64,000 nucleotides of DNA from Actinomycetota bacterium (GTDB lineage: Bacteria > Actinomycetota > Acidimicrobiia > Acidimicrobiales > Ilumatobacteraceae): the NCBI GenBank assembly GCA_026393475.1, contig JAPLAA010000104.1, positions 124,001-188,000 of the forward strand, given 5' to 3'. The stretch's first letter is position 1. Each line of letters starts with the position of its first letter. The position numbers and the translations under genes are program-made. Below are positions 14,923-25,072 of this stretch, in pieces. The notes beneath the pieces are model-generated. The model was not told the DNA's origin, made no database searches, and saw nothing but the letters and a program-made list of their open reading frames with translations.

Positions 14923-17136
14923 TCAGACGGTGACGGCGCGGATCTCCACGGGAATGGCGCTCATCACGGGCATGCCGGTGATCGGGTCGTAGCCGCTGTC
15001 GACATCGATCAGCGCCGACGTGGTCGAACCGAACTCGCTCAGCGCGCCGGGCTCGTCGGGCAGACCTCCCCAGGCGTGGGCCATCGAGATCACCCCCTGG
15101 CGGATGTCCGGCGACGACTTCACGACGGCGCGGATCGCCCCGCGGGGCGAGGCGACCTCGATCGTGCCGCCATCGGCGACACCGGCGGCCGCCAGGTCGT
15201 CGGGGTGCATGTGGGCGAAGTTGGTGCCCTCGCGCGAACGCAGCACCTCGAGCTCGCGGCCCGACGAGTTGAACACGCTCTTCAGCCGTCGCGACGTGAC
15301 GCGGAACGTGTGGCGCTCGGGATCGAACCCGGCGATCACCGAGCCGGAGGTCGTCTCGAGGAACACCTGGGCGAGCTCGTCGGCGATGCCGTCGGGGGCC
15401 ACGTCGAGCCGTGCCGTGGTGTCCGGGTCGGCAGCGGCGACGACCGTCGCCAGCTCGGGATGGACCCTGGCCCCGTGGACACGGATGTCGTCGAGCGGCA
15501 CCTTCGAGTTCGCATAGATGAGGTCGAGCACGTCGTCCGCGTCGACCGGCGCACCGGGGTCGACCGTGCCACCCGGCAGCGTGATGGTGACCCCCAGCCG
15601 TGCGGCGACCTCGCTGTACAGCTGCCACTCCTGCCACAGCTCGCCCTCGGCACGCAGCACCGCAGGCGTGTAGTTGGTGTAGGCCTGCGGGAACCAGCGG
15701 TCGATCGTCGTCGGCACGTCGGGCCGCTCGAGGCTCAGGGTGCTGGCGATCACGTAGTGCGCCGTCTTCGCGGTCGCGGACATGTTCGCGTCGACCACCA
15801 CGTGGAGGTCGAGCTGCTCGAGCGCCTGCACGGTCTTGCGCTGGTCGGGCCATGCGACGACGGGGTTGCCGCCGAGTGTGAACAGGGCGTGCACCTGCCC
15901 CTCGCCTTCGAGCAGGATCTCGTCGGCCAGCGCGCTCGTGTTCGCCTCACCCCGGAACGAGTGGAGGTTGCGCACACGTGCCGCCGTGCCCTTGGTGAGG
16001 CCGGCGATGTTCGGCCCGACGGGCTGGGCGCGCACCGGCCCGGGAGGCGTCATCGACCCGCCCGGGTTCTCGACCGCATCGCCCGCCCGGTTGTAGCGGC
16101 CGAGCAGGGTGTTGATCGACATCGACAGGTGCTCGGTGAGCATGCTGTGCGGCGCCATGTTCGGCCCGGTGCCGGTGCTCACCGCACCGCGGCGGCGCCC
16201 ACCGAACTGGCGTGCCGCCTCGATCACGTCGGCCGCCGGCACCCCGGCCCGCCGCTCGACGTACTCGGGGGTGAACGGATCGACCGCGAGGGCGAGCTCG
16301 TCGAGGCCGGTGACCCAGCGGTCGCAGAACTCGCGGTCGATCAGGTCGTCGACGAACAGCTGGCGGATGATGCCGGCGAGCAGCGTGGGGTCCTCGCCCG
16401 GCCGGACCTGCAGGTGGAGATCGGCGTACGCGGCCAGTTCGGTGCGCCGCGGGTCGATCACGATGAGGTACATGCCGCGCGCCTTGGTGGCTCGGAGCCG
16501 TACCAGCGGGTTGTAGCTCGGCACGCCACCCGGGTACGAGTAGGTGCTCACCAGCGTGTTGCAGCCGATCACCATCGCGGTGTCGCTCGTCTCGAAGTCG
16601 TGGACGCCGGCGAGCCACACCCCGTGGCGCATCGGGGCCACGCCCTTGGCGGGCTGGTCGATGCTGCTCGACGTGTAGAAGCTCGTCGACCCGATCGCCT
16701 GGTGGAACGCCTTGGCAACGGGGAGGCCGGTGGCGTTCTGGTACGCGGCCGTGCCGCAGTAGGTGGCGAGGCTGCGCGGGCCGTGCCGCTCGAGGATCGC
16801 GGCGACACGATCGGCGATCTGGTCGAACGCCAGCGCGCCGGCGATCGGGGTGTACCCGTCCGGCGCCCGGACGAGGCTCTGACGGAGGCGGCCCTCGTGG
16901 TGGTGCTGATCGCCGAGATGACGACCCTTCACGCATGTGTAGCCGGCATACATCGGGTCGTCCTGCACCCCGCGCACCCCGGTGACGCGCTCACGCCCGT
17001 CGGCGTCGACGGCGACCTCGACGTCGATCGCACACCCCGCATGACAGAAGCGACAGAACGATCGCCGCGTCTCGGTCTGCTGTGCACCTTCATCGGTCAT
17101 CGCATCGGTCATCGCACCGGTCATCGCAACCCCCAT
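14923..17136 (-). CDS. Molybdopterin-dependent oxidoreductase (formate dehydrogenase/BisC family)
   Basis: 737 residues. The N-terminus has a 4Fe-4S binding pattern (CRFCHAGC followed by a fourth Cys in YTCVKGRHLG), then the molybdopterin domain (MVIGCNTLV, IVIDPRRTELAAYADLHLQVRPGED) and a C-terminal molydopterin-dinucleotide-binding domain (FAHMHPDDLAAAGVADGGTI). No twin-arginine signal is visible, so it appears cytoplasmic. At the position where Cys or selenocysteine would bind Mo, the sequence is TSSSIDQPAKG, suggesting Ser or another ligand; this alignment is uncertain. The substrate is not known. The first codons lie in a 12-bp repeat, each unit with an ATG. ATG 17124 has a better ribosome-binding site (GGGGG 5 bp upstream) than ATG 17136. 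Confidence 0.85.
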   Translation of the reverse strand: MGVAMTGAMTDAMTDEGAQQTETRRSFCRFCHAGCAIDVEVAVDADGRERVTGVRGVQDDPMYAGYTCVKGRHLGDQHHHEGRLRQSLVRAPDGYTPIAGALAFDQIADRVAAILERHGPRSLATYCGTAAYQNATGLPVAKAFHQAIGSTSFYTSSSIDQPAKGVAPMRHGVWLAGVHDFETSDTAMVIGCNTLVSTYSYPGGVPSYNPLVRLRATKARGMYLIVIDPRRTELAAYADLHLQVRPGEDPTLLAGIIRQLFVDDLIDREFCDRWVTGLDELALAVDPFTPEYVERRAGVPAADVIEAARQFGGRRRGAVSTGTGPNMAPHSMLTEHLSMSINTLLGRYNRAGDAVENPGGSMTPPGPVRAQPVGPNIAGLTKGTAARVRNLHSFRGEANTSALADEILLEGEGQVHALFTLGGNPVVAWPDQRKTVQALEQLDLHVVVDANMSATAKTAHYVIASTLSLERPDVPTTIDRWFPQAYTNYTPAVLRAEGELWQEWQLYSEVAARLGVTITLPGGTVDPGAPVDADDVLDLIYANSKVPLDDIRVHGARVHPELATVVAAADPDTTARLDVAPDGIADELAQVFLETTSGSVIAGFDPERHTFRVTSRRLKSVFNSSGRELEVLRSREGTNFAHMHPDDLAAAGVADGGTIEVASPRGAIRAVVKSSPDIRQGVISMAHAWGGLPDEPGALSEFGSTTSALIDVDSGYDPITGMPVMSAIPVEIRAVTV
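17092..17127. repeat. 12-bp tandem repeat carrying the start codons of the molybdoenzyme gene
   Basis: ATCGGTCATCGC occurs at 17092-17103 and 17104-17115, with a one-mismatch copy at 17116-17127. Each unit supplies an in-frame ATG on the minus strand, so the N-terminus reads as repeated Met-Thr-Asp/Gly-Ala. Confidence 0.8.
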
Positions 17137-17251
17137 TGCCGTCGACTCGTGCAGAACGTACCCGGTGAAACGCGAACGAGCCGCCCCGGAGGGCGGCTCG
17201 TCTGGGAGTCGACGGCACGATGACGGCCGTCAGGACCTCGGCGCTGAGGCC

Positions 17252-17311
17252 TTGAACACTCAGGCCTTGAACACTCAGGCCTTGAACACTCAGGCCTTGA
17301 ACACTCAGGCC
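17252..17311. repeat. Four perfect 15-bp direct repeats anchored on a stop codon
   Basis: TTGAACACTCAGGCC is repeated four times head to tail. On the minus strand the unit contains the last codons and TGA stop of the PuuD-like gene (stop at 17305-17307). Because 15 is a multiple of three, every unit has an in-frame TGA. Confidence 0.95.
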
Positions 17312-18078
17312 TTGAAGAAGATCTCCGTCATCACGAGGAAGATCGCCCAGAGGCCGAACATCCCGATGAGGAGGTTGCGGGTGCCACCGTCGTAGAGCCA
17401 GTTGAGGCCCTTGTTCGGCTGAGCCTTCCACGGCATCAACCCGAGCGCGTTCAGTTCGAGCACCACGACGATGACCATCGTGATCGCCCAGAAGATGCCG
17501 ACCTCGGAGCCGGTGAGCACGTTGCCCGACGACGGTGCGTGCGCCCGGTACACCATGAAGAACAGCATCGACACGGAGAAGATCGCGTTGGCGCGGCTGG
17601 CCATCAGCGCCTTGCGGCCGGCGGCAGCGGCCGCCGGGTTCGCCTCGCCACCGGCGAGGAGCGTCGCAGCGTTCGCGAGGACGATCTTCTGGTTGCGCCA
17701 GATGACGCCCCACACGTTCAACATCATGATCGTGCCCAGGAGCATGCCGAGGCTGATGCCGACGTTGCCGGCGAAACGGCCCCAACCGATGTCGCCGCCC
17801 TCGAAGTAGTCCTTCGTGATGCCGGTGATCAAGATGCCGGTGATGAAGGTGCTGATCGCAGCCCACCGGAACCACCACAGCGCCTTGCGCGCCACCTTGT
17901 CGATGGCGATGTTGCGGGCCTTGGCCTCGTCACCGTACGCGGCGAACGCCGGCACCTGCACGAAGTTGAAGTAGTAGAGGAGGCCGATCCACATGATGCC
18001 GACGAGGATGTGCAGCCACCTGAAACCGAATGCCAGACCTGCCTGGCTGAAGAATCCGTTGTAATCCGCTGCGAGCAC
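17305..18078 (-). CDS. Multi-pass membrane protein related to the membrane domain of urate hydroxylase PuuD
   Basis: 257 residues with about seven hydrophobic segments, among them FRWLHILVGIMWIGLLYYFN, AISTFITGILITGI, GISLGMLLGTIMMLNVWGVI, AIFSVSMLFFMVYRAHA and IFWAITMVIVVVLELNALG. The HxxxGxxWIGLLYYFNFVQVPAF pattern matches the PuuD membrane domain, which converts urate to 5-hydroxyisourate in a haem-linked system. The C-terminal cytochrome c domain of full PuuD is absent, and no purine-catabolism genes are near, so the function is uncertain. GTG 18078 follows an AAGGAGGGGG ribosome-binding sequence. It is divergent from ettA. Confidence 0.6.
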   Translation of the reverse strand: MLAADYNGFFSQAGLAFGFRWLHILVGIMWIGLLYYFNFVQVPAFAAYGDEAKARNIAIDKVARKALWWFRWAAISTFITGILITGITKDYFEGGDIGWGRFAGNVGISLGMLLGTIMMLNVWGVIWRNQKIVLANAATLLAGGEANPAAAAAGRKALMASRANAIFSVSMLFFMVYRAHAPSSGNVLTGSEVGIFWAITMVIVVVLELNALGLMPWKAQPNKGLNWLYDGGTRNLLIGMFGLWAIFLVMTEIFFKA

Positions 18079-18273
18079 TTTCCGTACCCCCTCCTTGTGA
18101 AATTCCGAACGGTTGGTGAACGTAGCACCGGGGCTCGAGGCCGCGCGCCATTCGACTCGCAACTGCAACGCACGAGAACGGCCTGAGAAGCCCGGGGGTT
18201 CGCGGGAGGTGAGGGGGGCTCGGCGGGCGAGAACGACGAGCACACCACGGGCCGAAGTAGCCTCGGGCCCGCC

Positions 18274-19950
<1,677 letters not shown>

Positions 19951-20071
19951 TCCGACGCGCGATCCTCCTCGCGCGGCCGCGATCTGCGCTCGCGCGGGGC
20001 GGATCGGCGACGGAGCAGGAATCGAACCAGGTCCGTGCGGCCGCCGCGGGCCGCCGGACGATCGATGGACG

Positions 20072-23000
20072 ATGTCCCGAAGGATCCGTCAGTTCGACGC
20101 CGCCTGGCACGTGTCGGTGCCGCGCGGGCTGAGGTCGCTGTCGGGCCGACTCGTCATGCTGCTCCTGGTGCCGCTCATCGCCGCCCAGGCCTTGACCGTG
20201 ATCTCGCTGAACGATCGCCACACGGCGGCGAACGAGGCGCGCGACCTGACCCGGTCGATCGACCTGATGGCGATCGTCGGGTCGATGTACACCCCGCTGG
20301 CGCTGGAGACAGCGGCCTCGATGGGTCTCGCCGAGGTCGACCGCATGGGTGTTCCCCGGTCGGTCGTCACCGAGGTCACCGGGTTCGACTACGGCCCGTA
20401 CGTCACCGAGTCACGGGTGACCATCGACGCCGCGCTGGACCACCTCGTGATGGATCACGCCGAGGTCGTGCTGCCCGACGGGCGGCGCCTGGTCGACGCG
20501 ATCGCCGGGGTGCGCGTCGAGCTCGACCGCCAACGGGCCGTGCTCGACGCCGGCACCGCCGTGGCGGGCGACCTGGCGGCGGCGTTCTTCGCGGTCGACG
20601 ACCTCGTGCGGTCGCTGGCGGACGTCGCCAGCGAGGTCCACGACCACGTGACGATCGATCCGGGTCTCGGTGACCTCGCTGACGAGGTCGCCCACCTGCT
20701 CACCCTGGTCGAGGCGGTCGCCACCGACACCAAGTACACGTCGCTGGTGCTCGGCGCGTCGGATCGCTCGTTCGACATCGAGGACGCACTCCTGGCCGCC
20801 GGCGCGACGGACTTCGTGATCGATCACTACGCGGCCGGCGTCGAGGGCGACGAAGCAACCGCGTGGGGCGGAGTGATGGCGACGGTCGACGCGTACCTCG
20901 CACTCCGTCCGGCGCTGGTCGGGGTGCTCGAGATCCGCTCGGCCGCACCCGAGACCGGCGGCGCGAGCAAGCTGTTGACCGACCCGGCGTTCATCCGCAC
21001 GATCGCGACGGTCCTCGTTTCCTCGTTCGGCCGTCTGGAGGCCGTCGGCGCGTTCACCGAGGATCACTTCGACCGATCGAAGGTCGAGGCCGAACGGATC
21101 GCGAGCGCCTCCGACGACGAGGTGCGCGCCTGGACCGGCATCCTCATCGTGCTGACGATGGCGAGCGTCGGACTGCTGATCCTCACCGTGACGAGCACCG
21201 TCCGGCCCCTGCGTCGGCTGACGACGAGGGCGCTCCAGCTCGGTCGAGGCATCGTCGATCCGGAGCCGCTCGAGCTGAGCGGCCCGTCCGACGTGCGCGC
21301 CGTGACCGCCACGTTCAACAACGTCACGAGCGTCCTCTCCACGTTCGAGCACCAGGTGCGGCGGATGAGCGCCGGCGACGACCTCCCGCCCTCCGCAGGC
21401 GACGAGCTCCCCGGACGCCTCGGCCAGGCCGTCCGCGCACAGATCGAACACCTCGCCGACATGACGGCGCGACTGCGCGAGAGCGAGGCGCTCGCCCGCG
21501 CGATCATCGAGACGGCGGCCGACGCGATCTGGACCGTCGACGCACGCGGTCGGATCCTCTCGGCGAACGGCGCCGCAGAACGCCTGCTGGGCATCGACGC
21601 CGCGGCGCAGCTCGGACGTTCGCTGCTCCGACTCCAGGGTCGCCAGGGCTCGCTCGCCGACTTCGCCGGCGAGGTCGAACTGCAGCGGCACGACGGCACC
21701 ACCGTCGACGTGCTGATCTCCCACAGCGAGGTGCCGGCCGAGCCCGAGCCGATCCATGCCGTGTTCGCTCGCGACATCTCCGATCGGAAGCGGTTCGAGC
21801 AGCAACTCGCCCACCAGGCGCGCCACGACGGGCTCACCGGCCTGCCCAACCGTCTCGCCGCGCTCGAGCACATCGACCTCGTCACCCGACGGGCCGAGCT
21901 CCACGCGTCGACCGTCACCGTGCTGTTCGTCGACCTCGACGGCTTCAAGTCGGTCAACGACAGCCGCGGCCACGCGAGCGGCGATCACCTCCTGCACGAG
22001 GTCGGCCTCCGCCTCACGCGCACGCTGCGATCGTCGGAGTTCGTCGCCCGGCTCGGCGGTGACGAGTTCCTGGTCGTCTGCGAAGGCCTGGGACTCGAGG
22101 CCGCTGAGGCGTTGGGCGAACGGATCATCCGCGAGATCGCTCAGCCATACGTGCAGGGCGACGACCTGTTCACCATCTCGGCGAGCGTCGGCGTCGCGAT
22201 CGCCCGCGGCGACGAGCACATCGACGGGCTCGAACTCGTTCGAGAGGCCGACGTCGCGGTCTACCACGCGAAGGAACGCGGACGCTCCCGGGTCGTCGTC
22301 TTCGACGAGACCCTCCAGGAGGCCGTCGAGGCGACCGCGGAGATCGAACTCGCGCTCCGCCAGGCGATCGGTGACGGCGAACTCGTGCTGCACTACCAAC
22401 CGGTCCTCGACCTCGCCGCCGGGATGCCGTGGGGGGTCGAAGCACTCGTGCGTTGGAACCGACCGGGTCACGGCCTGCTCGGTCCCGATCGCTTCATCCC
22501 CGTCGCCGAGCGGAGCTCGCTCGTGATCGACCTCGGCCGCTGGGTGCTGCTCGAGGGCTGCCGGACGCTCGCCGGCTGGCAGGACGACCCCGCCCGCCGG
22601 CACCTCCGCATCGCAGTGAACGTGTCCGGGCGTCACCTGGTGGAGGGGAACCTGCTCGCCGACATCGACGAGGTCCTCGCCGAGACGGGTGCCGACCCCA
22701 GCGGGTTGGAGATCGAGCTCACCGAGACGCATCTGCTGGCCGACTTCGAACGGGCCAACCTGGTGCTGACCGAGCTGCGCCACCGCGGGATCAGCGTGGC
22801 CGTCGACGACTTCGGCACCGGCTACTCGTCGATGGGGTACCTGCGACAGCTGGAGATCGACGCGCTCAAGATCGACAAGATGTTCGTCGCCCGCGTGACC
22901 GACGTCGGGTACGACCGCACCATCGTCGAGGTGCTGGTGCAACTCGGCCTGACGCTCGGCCTCGACATCGTCGCAGAAGGCGTCGAGACGGCCGAGCAGC

Positions 23001-23149
23001 TCGAGTTCGTGCGTACCCACCGGTGCACCCGTGCGCAGGGGTTCCACATCGCTCGCCCGATGCCCGGCGCCGATCTCGACCGATGGCTCCAGGCGCACGG
23101 CCCGCGATCGCAGCGGATCGGTCAGCCCGCCGGCACCGCCGTCAGCTGA
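20072..23149 (+). CDS. Membrane-bound PAS-GGDEF-EAL cyclic-di-GMP signalling protein
   Basis: About 1025 residues. TM1 lies near 27-46 (LVMLLLVPLIAAQALTVISL), followed by an extracytoplasmic sensor of about 305 residues and TM2 near 353-375. A HAMP-like segment follows (RPLRRLTTRALQLGRG), then a PAS domain (about 475-590, AIIETAADAIWTVDARGRIL). The GGDEF domain has an intact signature (LGGDEFLVVCEG, about 660), and the EAL domain carries VEALVRWNRPGHG (about 790), DDFGTGYSSMGYL and KIDKMFV. Both active sites look intact, so it may make and degrade cyclic-di-GMP; the net activity cannot be read from sequence. ATG 20072 was chosen because it precedes the first basic and membrane segment. The gene stands alone on the plus strand. 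Confidence 0.9.
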   Translation: MSRRIRQFDAAWHVSVPRGLRSLSGRLVMLLLVPLIAAQALTVISLNDRHTAANEARDLTRSIDLMAIVGSMYTPLALETAASMGLAEVDRMGVPRSVVTEVTGFDYGPYVTESRVTIDAALDHLVMDHAEVVLPDGRRLVDAIAGVRVELDRQRAVLDAGTAVAGDLAAAFFAVDDLVRSLADVASEVHDHVTIDPGLGDLADEVAHLLTLVEAVATDTKYTSLVLGASDRSFDIEDALLAAGATDFVIDHYAAGVEGDEATAWGGVMATVDAYLALRPALVGVLEIRSAAPETGGASKLLTDPAFIRTIATVLVSSFGRLEAVGAFTEDHFDRSKVEAERIASASDDEVRAWTGILIVLTMASVGLLILTVTSTVRPLRRLTTRALQLGRGIVDPEPLELSGPSDVRAVTATFNNVTSVLSTFEHQVRRMSAGDDLPPSAGDELPGRLGQAVRAQIEHLADMTARLRESEALARAIIETAADAIWTVDARGRILSANGAAERLLGIDAAAQLGRSLLRLQGRQGSLADFAGEVELQRHDGTTVDVLISHSEVPAEPEPIHAVFARDISDRKRFEQQLAHQARHDGLTGLPNRLAALEHIDLVTRRAELHASTVTVLFVDLDGFKSVNDSRGHASGDHLLHEVGLRLTRTLRSSEFVARLGGDEFLVVCEGLGLEAAEALGERIIREIAQPYVQGDDLFTISASVGVAIARGDEHIDGLELVREADVAVYHAKERGRSRVVVFDETLQEAVEATAEIELALRQAIGDGELVLHYQPVLDLAAGMPWGVEALVRWNRPGHGLLGPDRFIPVAERSSLVIDLGRWVLLEGCRTLAGWQDDPARRHLRIAVNVSGRHLVEGNLLADIDEVLAETGADPSGLEIELTETHLLADFERANLVLTELRHRGISVAVDDFGTGYSSMGYLRQLEIDALKIDKMFVARVTDVGYDRTIVEVLVQLGLTLGLDIVAEGVETAEQLEFVRTHRCTRAQGFHIARPMPGADLDRWLQAHGPRSQRIGQPAGTAVS

Positions 23150-23226
23150 TCGCGGCACCGCCGTCGACCGGTCGAATTGACGTCGTCAGGCCCTGACACC
23201 CACCAGCGCGGGCGCAGTGGTGCAGA

Positions 23227-24012
23227 ATGGCAGTGATGGCGACCTCCGATGCGCATGCCGATGCGCGCCTCGCTGCTCGCCTCGCCACCGAGGCAGGGCA
23301 TCTCCTGCTCCAGGTGCGTGAACAGCTCACCTCCGACGGCGCTCCCTCGTGGCAGGTGATGGACACCGGCGACATGGCCAGCCATCGCTTCCTGGCGCAG
23401 GCGCTCCGAGACGCCCACCCCGACGACGCCGTCCTGTCGGAGGAGGGCACCGAGGACCCGCGACGGTTCACCGCGGACCGTGTCTGGATCGTCGATCCCC
23501 TCGACGGCACCAACGAGTTCGGCGAGCCGGGCCGCAGCGACTGGGCCGTCCATGTCGCACTCTGGGAGCGAGGCGACCTCACGGCCGCTGCCGTCAGCCT
23601 CCCGGCCCACGACGTCACCTTCGCCACCCACCCCGCTCCCCCGCTGCCGGCCATGACGCGCGAGCGGCCGCGTCTCATCACCTCCCGCAACCGCGCGCCG
23701 TACGCCGCCGTCCGCGTCGCGAACGCGCTCGACTGCGACGCGGTCCGCCTCGGGTCGGCAGGGGCGAAGGCGATGGCGGTCGTCATCGGTGAGGCCGACA
23801 TCTACGTGCACGACGGCGGGATGTACCAGTGGGACTCGGCCGCGCCGGCCGCGGTGGCGATGGCCGCCGGCTTCCACGCCAGCCGGATCGACGGCACGCC
23901 GCTCGTCTACAACCAGCGCGACCCCTGGCTGCCCGACTTCCTCATCTGCCGTCCCGAACTCGCCGATCCGGTGCTCGACGCCATCTGGGGCGAACGCCGC
24001 CGCGATCGGTGA
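23227..24012 (+). CDS. cysQ: Inositol-monophosphatase family protein, CysQ-like 3'(2'),5'-bisphosphate nucleotidase
   Basis: 261 residues. The metal-binding motifs of the Li-sensitive phosphatase family are visible: EEGTED (about 75), VDPLDGTNEF (about 88-97) and YQWDSAAPAAVAMAAG (about 200). CysQ hydrolyses 3'-phosphoadenosine 5'-phosphate left by sulfate assimilation; an inositol-phosphate substrate is the main alternative. ATG 23227 or ATG 23236 could be the start; neither has a strong ribosome-binding site. The stop codon lies in a 12-bp tandem array. Confidence 0.8.
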   Translation: MAVMATSDAHADARLAARLATEAGHLLLQVREQLTSDGAPSWQVMDTGDMASHRFLAQALRDAHPDDAVLSEEGTEDPRRFTADRVWIVDPLDGTNEFGEPGRSDWAVHVALWERGDLTAAAVSLPAHDVTFATHPAPPLPAMTRERPRLITSRNRAPYAAVRVANALDCDAVRLGSAGAKAMAVVIGEADIYVHDGGMYQWDSAAPAAVAMAAGFHASRIDGTPLVYNQRDPWLPDFLICRPELADPVLDAIWGERRRDR

Positions 24013-24055
24013 CTGACCTGGTGACTGACCTGGTGACTGACCTGGTGACTGATCT
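24008..24055. repeat. Four 12-bp direct repeats anchored on a stop codon
   Basis: GGTGACTGACCT occurs at 24008-24019, 24020-24031 and 24032-24043, with a one-mismatch copy at 24044-24055. The first unit contains the TGA stop of the cysQ-like gene, and each unit repeats TGA in the same frame. Confidence 0.95.
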
Positions 24056-24091
24056 GGCGGCCGTTCTGGTGACCGACGGAGCGATGACGCG

Positions 24092-24940
24092 ATGAGCACC
24101 GTCGACGGATCCGACCTCGGCCTCGACCTCCACGCCACACGGGTCGAGATCGACGGCCATGTCGCGACCGTCTGGTTGCACCGGCCGCACCGGCACAATG
24201 CCTGGACCGGCCGCATGCACGCCGAGTACCGCCAGGTGCTGGCCCGCCTCGACGAGGAGCCGACGGTGCGAGTCGTCGTCGTCACGGGCACACCGCCGGC
24301 GTTCTGCGTCGGAGGCGACAGCGACGCACTCGCCGGCCACGCGGCGCGTGGCGCCTACGACGGCGGTCTCCCGGCCGATGCCGTCCGGCCCGGTCACGGC
24401 GTCCGCCCCGAATGGGACGCCGACTTCGCGTTCCAGTTCGCGATGCGCTTCCCGATCATCGCCGCGGTCAACGGGGCCTGCGCCGGTGTCGGACTGGCGC
24501 TCGCGCTCTTCTGCGACCTCCGCTACGGCGCCGCCGGCGCGAAGTGCACCACGGCAGCACCGAAGCTCGGCCTCCCGGCCGAGTACGGGATGAGTTGGCA
24601 GCTGCCCCGGCTCGTGGGCGTCACGCGAGCCACCGACCTGCTGCTCACCGGACGGGTCGTCACCCCTGCCGAGACCGAGCCGTGGGGGTTGTGGAACGGC
24701 GTGGGCGCCGACGGCGCCGCTGCGCTCGACCTGGCGCTGGCGACGGCGCAGCACCTGGCGACCGCCGTCGGCCCGAACGCGCTCCGGGTGACGAAGCGCC
24801 AGATCCACGACGACCTGCTCCGTCACGACCCCGCGGCGGCGATCGACGAGGCGCAACGGCTGCTGGCCGAGGCGATGACGACCGCCGAGTACCGAGAAGG
24901 CGTGGCCGCGCTGCGCGAGAAGCGCCCACCGCGGTTCTGA
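24092..24940 (+). CDS. Enoyl-CoA hydratase/isomerase (crotonase) family protein
   Basis: 282 residues, normal for crotonases. The oxyanion-hole segments are visible: PAFCVGGDSDAL and NGACAGVGLALALFCDLRYG. KLGLPAEYGMSWQLPRLVG follows, with a Glu where hydratases place a catalytic acid. It should bind an acyl-CoA in the cytoplasm; hydratase or isomerase activity and chain length cannot be told. It starts about 80 bp after the cysQ-like gene, beyond the 12-bp array, and may be co-transcribed with it. Its stop lies in an 11-bp direct duplication (24935-24956). Confidence 0.85.
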   Translation: MSTVDGSDLGLDLHATRVEIDGHVATVWLHRPHRHNAWTGRMHAEYRQVLARLDEEPTVRVVVVTGTPPAFCVGGDSDALAGHAARGAYDGGLPADAVRPGHGVRPEWDADFAFQFAMRFPIIAAVNGACAGVGLALALFCDLRYGAAGAKCTTAAPKLGLPAEYGMSWQLPRLVGVTRATDLLLTGRVVTPAETEPWGLWNGVGADGAAALDLALATAQHLATAVGPNALRVTKRQIHDDLLRHDPAAAIDEAQRLLAEAMTTAEYREGVAALREKRPPRF

Positions 24941-24956
24941 CCGGCTTCTGACCGGC
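24935..24956. repeat. 11-bp direct duplication over the crotonase stop codon
   Basis: TTCTGACCGGC occurs twice in tandem (24935-24945, 24946-24956). The first copy carries the TGA stop at 24938-24940. The unit length is not a multiple of three. Confidence 0.85.
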
Positions 24957-25072
24957 GGCGGACGGGACCCGTTCCGGGCAGGATCGACGGCGACAGCGGC
25001 CGATCCGCTGTCTAACCTGTGCCCACGACGTCGCGTCGAGCAGGGCGGGGAGTCGACGAGGGGGACGAAGTC

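Noticed and set aside
19951-20071. Possible terminator after ettA
   Set aside because: Scattered GATC/CGCG complementarity, but no compact hairpin of useful length.
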